From: Mimachlamys varia | Lineage: Eukaryota; Mollusca; Bivalvia; Pectinida; Pectinidae | Assembly: GCA_947623455.1 (NCBI GenBank) | Contig: OX392530.1 | Span: forward strand, 34,689,405-34,753,404 | Direction of reading: 5' to 3' | DNA: 64,000 nucleotides | Shown: positions 57,462 to 64,000 of the stretch, one piece after another | Layout: each line of letters starts with the position of its first letter | Position numbering within the stretch: the first letter of the stretch is position 1 | The notes under the pieces: generated by a model | Told to the model about the DNA's origin: nothing | Databases searched by the model: none | Seen by the model: the letters and a program-made list of their open reading frames with translations, nothing else | Translations under genes and position numbers: made by a program

Positions 57462-60017
57462 AACGTTCTGATATCTACTGTACACGTTCTGATGTCTACT
57501 GTACACGTTCATGTGTGTACTGTAACCGTTCGGATGTCTACTGTACACGTTTTGATGTCTGCTGTACACAATCTGATGTCTACTGTACACGTTCTGATGT
57601 CTACTGTACACGTTCAGGTGTGTACTATACCCGTTATGATGTCTACTGTACACGCTCTGATTCTACTGTAAACGTCCTGATATCTACTGTACCCGTTCTG
57701 ATGTCTACTGTACACGTTCTGATGTCTACGGTACACGTTCTGATGTCTACTTTACATGTTCTGATGTTGTCTACTGTACACGTTCTGATGTTGTCTACTG
57801 TACACGCTCTGATGACTACTGTACACGAACTAATGTATAATGTACACGTTTTGATGTCTACTGTACATGTTCTGATGTATAATGTAAACATTTTGATGTC
57901 TACTGTACATGTTTTGATGTATACTGTACATGTTCTGATGTCTACTGTAAACGTTCTGATATCTACTGTACACGTTCTGATGTCTTTTGTAATGTTCTGA
58001 TGTCTATTGTACACGTTCTGATGTCTACTGTACACATTCTGATGTACAATGTACACGTTCTGATGTCTACTGTACACGTTCTGATGTCTACTATACATGT
58101 TCCGATGTCTACTGTACATGTTCTGATGTCTACTGTACATAGTTTGATGTCTACTGTACAAGTTATGATATCTACTATACATGTTTTAATGCCTGTCTAC
58201 CGTACATAGTTTGATGTCTATTTTACAAGTTCGGATGTCTACTGTACATGTTCTAATGTCTACTGTACATAGTTTGATGTCTACTGTACACGTTCTGATG
58301 TCTACTGTACACGTTTTGATGTCTGTTGTACACGTTCTGATGTATACTGTACATGTTCCGATGTCCGCTGTACACAATCTGATGTCTACTATACATGTTC
58401 AGATGTCTACTATACACGTTCTGATTTATACTGTACACGTTCTGATGTCTGCTATATATGTTTCGATGTCTACTGTACACGTTCTGATGTTTACTGTACA
58501 CGTTCTGATGTCTACTGCACACATTCTGATGTCTTCTGCACATGTTCCGATGTCTACTATACATGTTTTAATGTCTACTGTACATATTGTGATGTCTACT
58601 GTACACGTTCTGATGTTTACTGTACACGTTCTGATGTCTACTGCACACATTCTGATGTCTACTGCACATGTTCCGATGTCTACTATACATGTTTTGATGT
58701 ATACTGTACATGTTCTGATGTCTTCTGTACCCGTTGTTATGTCTACTATACATGTTCCAATGTCTACTGTACACGTTCTGATGTCTATTGTACATGTTCT
58801 GATGTCTACTAGACACGTTTTGATGTCTTCTGCACAAATTCCGATGTCTAACGTACACGTTCTGATGTCTACTTTACATGTTCTGATGTCTACTGTACAC
58901 GTTCTGATGTCTACTGTACACGTTTTGATGTCTACTGTACACGTTCTGATGTCTACTGTACATGTTCCGATGTCTATTGTACACGTTCTAATGTCTACTG
59001 TACACGTTTTGATGTCTGTTGTACACGTTCTGATGTATACTGTACATGTTCCGATGTCTGCTGTACACAATCTGATGTCTACTATACATGTTAAGATGTC
59101 TACTATACACGTTCTGATGTATACTGTACACGTTCTGATGTCTGCTATATATGTTTCGATGTCTACTGTACACGTTCTGATGTTTACTGTACACGTTCTG
59201 ATGTCTACTGCACACATTCTGATGTCTGCTGCACATGTTCCGATGTCTACTATACATGTTTTGATGTCTACTGTACATGTTGTGATGTCTACTGTACACG
59301 TTCTGATGTTTACTGTACACATTCTGATGTCTACTGCACACATTCTGATGTCTACTGCACATGTTCCGATATCTACTATACATGTTTTGATGTATACTGT
59401 ACATGTTCTGATGTCTACTGTACCCGTTTTTATGTCTACTATACACGTTCTGATGTTTACTGTACACGTTCTGATGTCTATTGTACATGTTCCGATGTCT
59501 ACTATACACGTTTTGATGTCTACTGCACATATTCCGATGTCTAACGTACACGTTCTGATGTCTACTTTACATGTTCTGATGTCTACTGTACACGTTCTGG
59601 TGTCTACTGTACACGTTTTGATGTCTACTGTACACGTTCTGATGTCTACTATACATGTTCCGATGTCTATTGTTCACGTTCTAATGTCTACTGTACACGT
59701 TCTAATGTCTACTGTACACGTTCTGATGTCTACTGCACATGTTCCGATGTCTACTATACATGTTTTGATGTCTACTGTACATGTTCTGATGTCTATTGTA
59801 CCCGTTTTGATGTCTACTATACATGTTCTGATGTCTACTGCACATGTTCCGATGTCTACTATACATGTTTTGATGTCTATTGTACACGTTCTAATGTCTA
59901 CTTTACATGTTCTAATGTCTACTGTACACGTTCTGATGTCTACTGCACATGTTCCAATGTCTACTGTACATGTTCTGATGTCTACTTTACATTTTCTGAT
60001 GTCTACTTTACATGTTC
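57462..60017. repeat. 21-bp minisatellite, long array with higher-order repeat
   Basis: About 120 units of the same 21 bp motif, about 2.4 kb upstream of the middle gene's start. Variant units recur at 693 bp (33 units), for example near 58321 and 59014, and near 58841 and 59534. A 607-codon plus-strand frame (58211-60034) crosses it, but other frames on both strands are equally open, so no gene is called. Confidence 0.95.
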
Positions 60018-60663
60018 GGAGGTACACATTCTAATATCAAACTATAATCATTTAGGTTAACATTAATGAGGGATTGAGGGTTGATTGTACTGAATCAATA
60101 ATAGGTATTAAACACTTATGTCAATAAAAAGGTGTTCTTTTTAGTATCCCAAAAAATGTTCCTGATATAAAGCTACTCACTCTTAATTTGAATAGCGTCA
60201 TTTGATAAATGTTGAGGAACATGTTTACATTTTTTATGATTTTGTAAAATAAATTCCATATAGCCCGCACTTGATAGACCACCTTGATAGAACAAGTGTA
60301 CTTCGTATGCGACTTTGTGATATGATGTTTTGAATGTTGGAAATCAGAGACATATGATGGAAATACTGGGTTTATTTTGTTAATAATTTGTTTATGTGTA
60401 TAATTAAAACCATATATAAACAAATCAATGATATATTATGTTTACAAATAACGTATATTTATATGTTTATACAATTGAAACATTAAACAACGAATAGCCT
60501 GCATTTTTTATTTTGGTAAAATAAATCCACAGGTTATCTGCATCGGTAGATAGCCCGCAGTAGGTAAATTCTGATATAAAAATCGAACGTCCGTAGGTAA
60601 TACGCAGGAAAATATGGTATTTCATTTCATAATTATTTATTTAATCTGTTTATTTTTTTTAAA

Positions 60664-60985
60664 AAATCAGAGAAGCGTCAACGAAGCCATAATCCAAACT
60701 CAAAATCGATTAAACTAGATAAAAATAGGAGCAAAGGAAATTTACATGAAGTCCCCGTAAAAGTACACGAGAATAAGACCGGGTGTTCCGGAAGGGTAAG
60801 CGTCTTCTGCTCCATCGACAACACCCGCCATGTAAACCTTGGGTACATCCAAGTAAGCATCAATCCTCAAAATGAGAATCGAGTCAACATTGTCAATCAT
60901 AACACTATAATAAGCATACTCAAAAACGACCATCTTCATATCACAGAATATTTCTCGATGAGATCAAGATGGCGACCAAAAACTT
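60664..60985 (-). repeat. Dispersed repeat family A, copy 7
   Basis: Near full length, directly beside the Penelope-like fragment. Minus strand again reads IDAYLDVPKVYMAGVVDGAE. Confidence 0.8.
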
Positions 60986-60989
60986 GCGC

Positions 60990-61800
60990 AGTCTTCATCA
61001 ATTTCCATCTATGAATCCCTGTGCCCTAAGTTTGTTCGTCAGCAGTTGAAGTCTATCACAAAAATCTCGATATTCAGAGCAAGCCCTAGAATAATGAATC
61101 AACTGCTACATGTAAACACAATAGGATGGAGAAGCAGTGATGTTAATATCAAGAAAAGGAAATTTCACAATCGAAAAATCGAAATCGTCACGTTTATCAT
61201 ACAGCTAAGAAGTAAGTTGCCCGTGTTGATCGTAGTTTAAGTAAAGATCGTGGTAAGAAACTGATGTAGGGGGAGTATGCTGTGTCTTTAATCTCAAGTT
61301 CAGAAGGGTATATATACGAACGACTAGGTCCGCAAACTTCTTGTTGTTTATAGACAACACATCGTCGGTATACCTGAAATGTAAATTAAAAGATTTGGCA
61401 AGGAGTTTGTGACCCGTCCTGATAAGCCATTTGACAAATTCAGCCTCGTATGACAAGAACAACACGTTATAAAAGTCAACCAAACTTGGCGCACAGTTAA
61501 TCGTTCCTCCGAACTCAACAAAAATATTGTAAACCAGGAATTATATCCTTCGTACTATATCTTTCTCAGTATATTTCAACCTAGCTTTTATTGTGTTTTT
61601 CACAAAGTATGCTCCAAGATAGCTCACAACCATGTATTTGTATCGTCGTTCACCTTTTTTGGAAAGGAGAGCTCTCATAATGAGAGACCGAAGATGTTCT
61701 TTCAGTTTCGTATGTAGTTTGGTAGTATATAGGATGGTAGAAATGAAATGGTTTGATAGACGAAACATTTTTGAGAGTTTTTCAAAATCCACATCCCATT
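60990..61800 (-). mobile_element. Decayed Penelope-like reverse transcriptase
   Basis: Frames 61541-61792 and 61205-61483, plus a further piece to about 60995, carry KKGERRYKYMVVS, FLSYEAEF, FRYTDDVLSINN (the RT YxDD block) and, after an in-frame stop, YDKRDDFDFSIVKFPF and HYSRAC. These are typical Penelope-like RT blocks. Stops and a changed GIPMGTNCAP region show decay. Confidence 0.82.
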
Positions 61801-62776
61801 AATACCACTTCTGGTGCAACAGTGTCACAATAAGACTGATGCCCTAATTAAACGGTACTAGAATGGGTGTAGTGAGAAGTTTTGATTTATAATGTAACTA
61901 TTATTATGTTTTAATGTGATCGTGATGCGATAATTAATGTACAGAATATGTATCAAAAACAAAAGCAAAAACAACAACAAAAAACAGCGCATTGTAATAA
62001 GGGTAAATATGCGTTCGTTTGATATAAATAAATGCATATATTTAATAAGCATGTATATAAACAATATAATAGACAGTCGATTCCTTCGTTAATTAAATAT
62101 GATATATTTCTTCAATATACCAGTATCTCTGCTCATAGACATATGCATATAGAATGCATGTATGAAACACTTGTTGATTAAGATATCAATAAGCACTAAT
62201 CACAAAGAATGCTTGTTTCAAAAAATTTAATAATATAACTTTTTGAACTTTAGATAACAATTTCTTTTCCAAGAAATGTATTATTTGAAATTAAATATGT
62301 CAAACATCAAGTCGAAAATACTTATAACATGTACACAGCATACGATACTGTCGGGTTATTGTTATTTTTCATTTCTTTTCATGCAACACTCTTGTATTAC
62401 AGTGTATCTTTTTTTGTCAATTTCAAATCTTTCCATTTGACCCAAACCTATAGCAATGGAGAAAACCTGCATGAGAAGATCATTATGTTCTTTCTGAAAG
62501 CAATATCGGAAATAAGGTTAACCAACATGAAAGACATTTGATATCTTGAATAAATATGCTCCAAGCATTCAGAAGACCAAACAGTCACAGTGAATGACAA
62601 AACATACTATCAACAAGGAAACATGTCAAACCAAACGAGTCAACAATTCAAAGTGTTATTCCGAGCTTTTACAGGTAAGGGGAGAAACAAATAATGTTAA
62701 CATCCATAAAGTACTACTGCTAGTAATGATCTATTAGTGTTGTAACACACACAATCGTCCCTTGGTACATTTAGGA

Positions 62777-62922
62777 TCATGCATCCACAGTGGTCCCTAC
62801 AGTATTGTACACGTTCGGGACGGACCTCGTCATGGAGTCCAGTTTTTCATAATTATCGTCTGCTGTTACTCTCTCAGAAATTGGCTGCCCATTTTCAGTG
62901 TCTACAACTTCGTAGGGAAAAT
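62777..62922 (-). CDS. Right gene: ITAM-like tail exon and stop
   Basis: 146 nt ending in TGA. YEKL and YNTV have the same 14-residue spacing between tyrosines as in the middle gene. Confidence 0.84.
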
Positions 62923-63964
62923 CTGAAATAAGAAACGGTACATTGTAATAGAAAATGAAAATGAAAATATTGGTCACGCTTGTCACGCATATATTCATAA
63001 CCTTGCAAACATAACTGTGTCATGCTAAAGTCGTGGCAAAAGACTTGTAGTTTGGAATTATAAACTTCTTTTTAATGGTAAGACTGACGGATAAAAACAT
63101 CCTTTCCATGAACCATACTCTTTTTTAACAAAACACATGCATGCTTTTAAATAGATGTTGACGATCACGAGTTAATATTCAGGAAAACAGATTTACATTT
63201 AAGATATTCCTATTAAACATGGATAGCCTCCCTTCCCATAGAAAAGCTGCAACGTAACAACACATAATTTACCTGCATCTGCCTTAAACCCCTGTCCTTT
63301 CGCTAGCGCTGAGATGTCATCCATTTGAATAGGTCCAGTAGAGTCTTTGTTCTTATTCGAGAGGCGCCTGGTCTGTACAATAACTAAGATGACCAGCACT
63401 AGAATGACCACGCCACATCCAGCACCTATCCAGATTGCAGCAGTGTCTTCGAGGCATTGAATGAGGTTATTAAGTCAATATTTATCTAAATGTGCTCTGA
63501 AAGTGTAAGTTTAAGTGGCCGTCCTCTCAGTCTCATTGAGAAACATTTTTTCATCTTTGTGTGATATAAAGATGGACTTTTATGATATTTCTCATTTATT
63601 GTGATATTACTGTGATTGAGAAATATGCCTCAGTGCTCACTTTGAGGACATGATGTTTATTTTACCGTGCCCTAGATTCCACTTTAAGTCTGTTTATGTA
63701 CATTTTTGTCAAACAATTATAATAAATTTGTACATTTTTACACAAGTTTCATATAAAATGAATGCTACTCTTCAAAAATGTACAAAGTATTCAAATCGAT
63801 TGAAGAAGAATGAGACCGAGTTTAATAATAGTTTGAAAGTCAAAGAAGATATCTTTGCCATAAGTTACCTGCACAATATCCATTGGTTTGGATACAGAAG
63901 TTATGATTGCAGTCGTGTGGACAAGCTTTGTCACAATACACTCCGTAGTATCCATGCTGACATT
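62777..63964 (-). CDS. Right gene: last three exons of a third receptor (5' partial)
   Basis: Exons 63869-63964, 63273-63446 and 62777-62922 splice in phase 1 and end in TGA. They encode a six-cysteine module, a membrane segment followed by QTRRLS, and a tail with YEVV, YEKL and YNTV. They match the last three exons of the middle gene, with 15 nt fewer in the membrane exon. The rest of the gene, presumably a lectin and EGF ectodomain, lies beyond the right edge. The acceptor of the membrane exon (CTCGAAG) is weak, so that border is less certain. Confidence 0.82.
63273..63446 (-). CDS. Right gene: transmembrane exon
   Basis: 174 nt. Hydrophobic VVILVLVILVIV segment then QTRRLS. Its acceptor AAG is preceded by a poor pyrimidine tract. 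Confidence 0.78.
63515..63670 (+). repeat. Dispersed repeat family A, copy 8 (partial)
   Basis: Left part only (TCTCATTGAGAAACATTTTT to TTTGAGGACATGATGTTTAT), in the right gene's intron beside the membrane exon. Confidence 0.6.
63869..63964 (-). CDS. Right gene: six-cysteine module exon
   Basis: 96 nt, phase 1 to phase 1 (GYYGVYC, CPHDC, NGYC). Same length as the middle gene's exon 13. Confidence 0.82.
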
Positions 63965-64000
63965 CTGTAATGTGATCAGATTGCATTAGAATATTTAGAT

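Noticed and set aside
58426..59343. Long minus-strand frames across the minisatellite (repeats of DIRTCTV and YSRHQNV)
   Set aside because: The 21 bp unit is a multiple of three and stop-free in two minus frames, so these follow from the repeat itself.
57462..60017. Minisatellite as an array of steroid-receptor sites (TGTACA next to xGTTCT)
   Set aside because: The half-sites lack the 3 bp spacer needed for such elements, and the motif is fixed by the repeat unit.

Overview
The window is eukaryotic, and most likely from a bivalve or related lophotrochozoan. It is AT-rich, its exons are small and phase-1 with GT/AG borders, and its introns are long and full of transposon remnants. No prokaryotic-style operon is present. 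All genes recognised lie on the minus strand and form a tandem array of related single-pass membrane receptors. Exons were assembled by hand, joining splice sites only where phase was preserved throughout.

Left gene (start codon at 23586, running left off the window at position 1): 28 exons are readable, giving 1192 in-frame codons. The order is signal peptide, F-type-lectin/discoidin-like domain (FTP), ten MEGF/Draper-like EGF modules, one membrane segment (residues about 635-657), juxtamembrane region, a complete receptor-type tyrosine phosphatase domain D1 with WPD loop and HCSAGIGRTG signature, and the start of a divergent second domain D2. Middle gene (start 55086, stop 29783): 15 exons, 716 residues. 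Its signal peptide, lectin domain and first nine EGF modules match the left gene exon for exon, but it ends in a different membrane segment and a short tail with three tyrosine motifs (YEVE, YEKL, YDTV) and no phosphatase. Right gene (62777-63964, entering from beyond the right edge): only its last three exons are present, and they encode the same kind of short tyrosine tail.

The array therefore contains near-matching ectodomains fused either to a tyrosine phosphatase or to a phosphorylatable ITAM-like tail, the layout expected of paired receptors with opposing signalling. The recognition role is inferred from domain families and is not shown by the sequence.

Mobile DNA explains most of the remaining sequence. 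A decayed DIRS-like tyrosine-recombinase retrotransposon (25282-28420) lies between the left and middle genes. A decayed chromodomain-bearing Ty3/gypsy element, flanked by 350 bp inverted (not direct) repeats, sits in a middle-gene intron (34856-41932). A 5'-truncated LINE (44760-46765) lies in another. Penelope-like fragments occur at 19185-19665, 50605-51155 and 60990-61800. TTAA-flanked MITEs occur at 15114-16059 and 55677-56061. Several short dispersed repeat families lie in introns. A 21 bp minisatellite lies upstream of both complete gene starts: short (24841-25281) for the left gene and 2.6 kb with a 693 bp higher-order period (57462-60017) for the middle gene. It keeps four of six frames open, so the long ORFs across it are not evidence of genes.

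Stretches without a gene: 23740-24840 and 55230-57460 are upstream flanks shared by the two copies; 28420-29600 and 60020-60660 show only AT-rich sequence; 61800-62770 is the right gene's 3' flank, weakly similar to 28900-29780. I saw no tRNA, rRNA or CRISPR.
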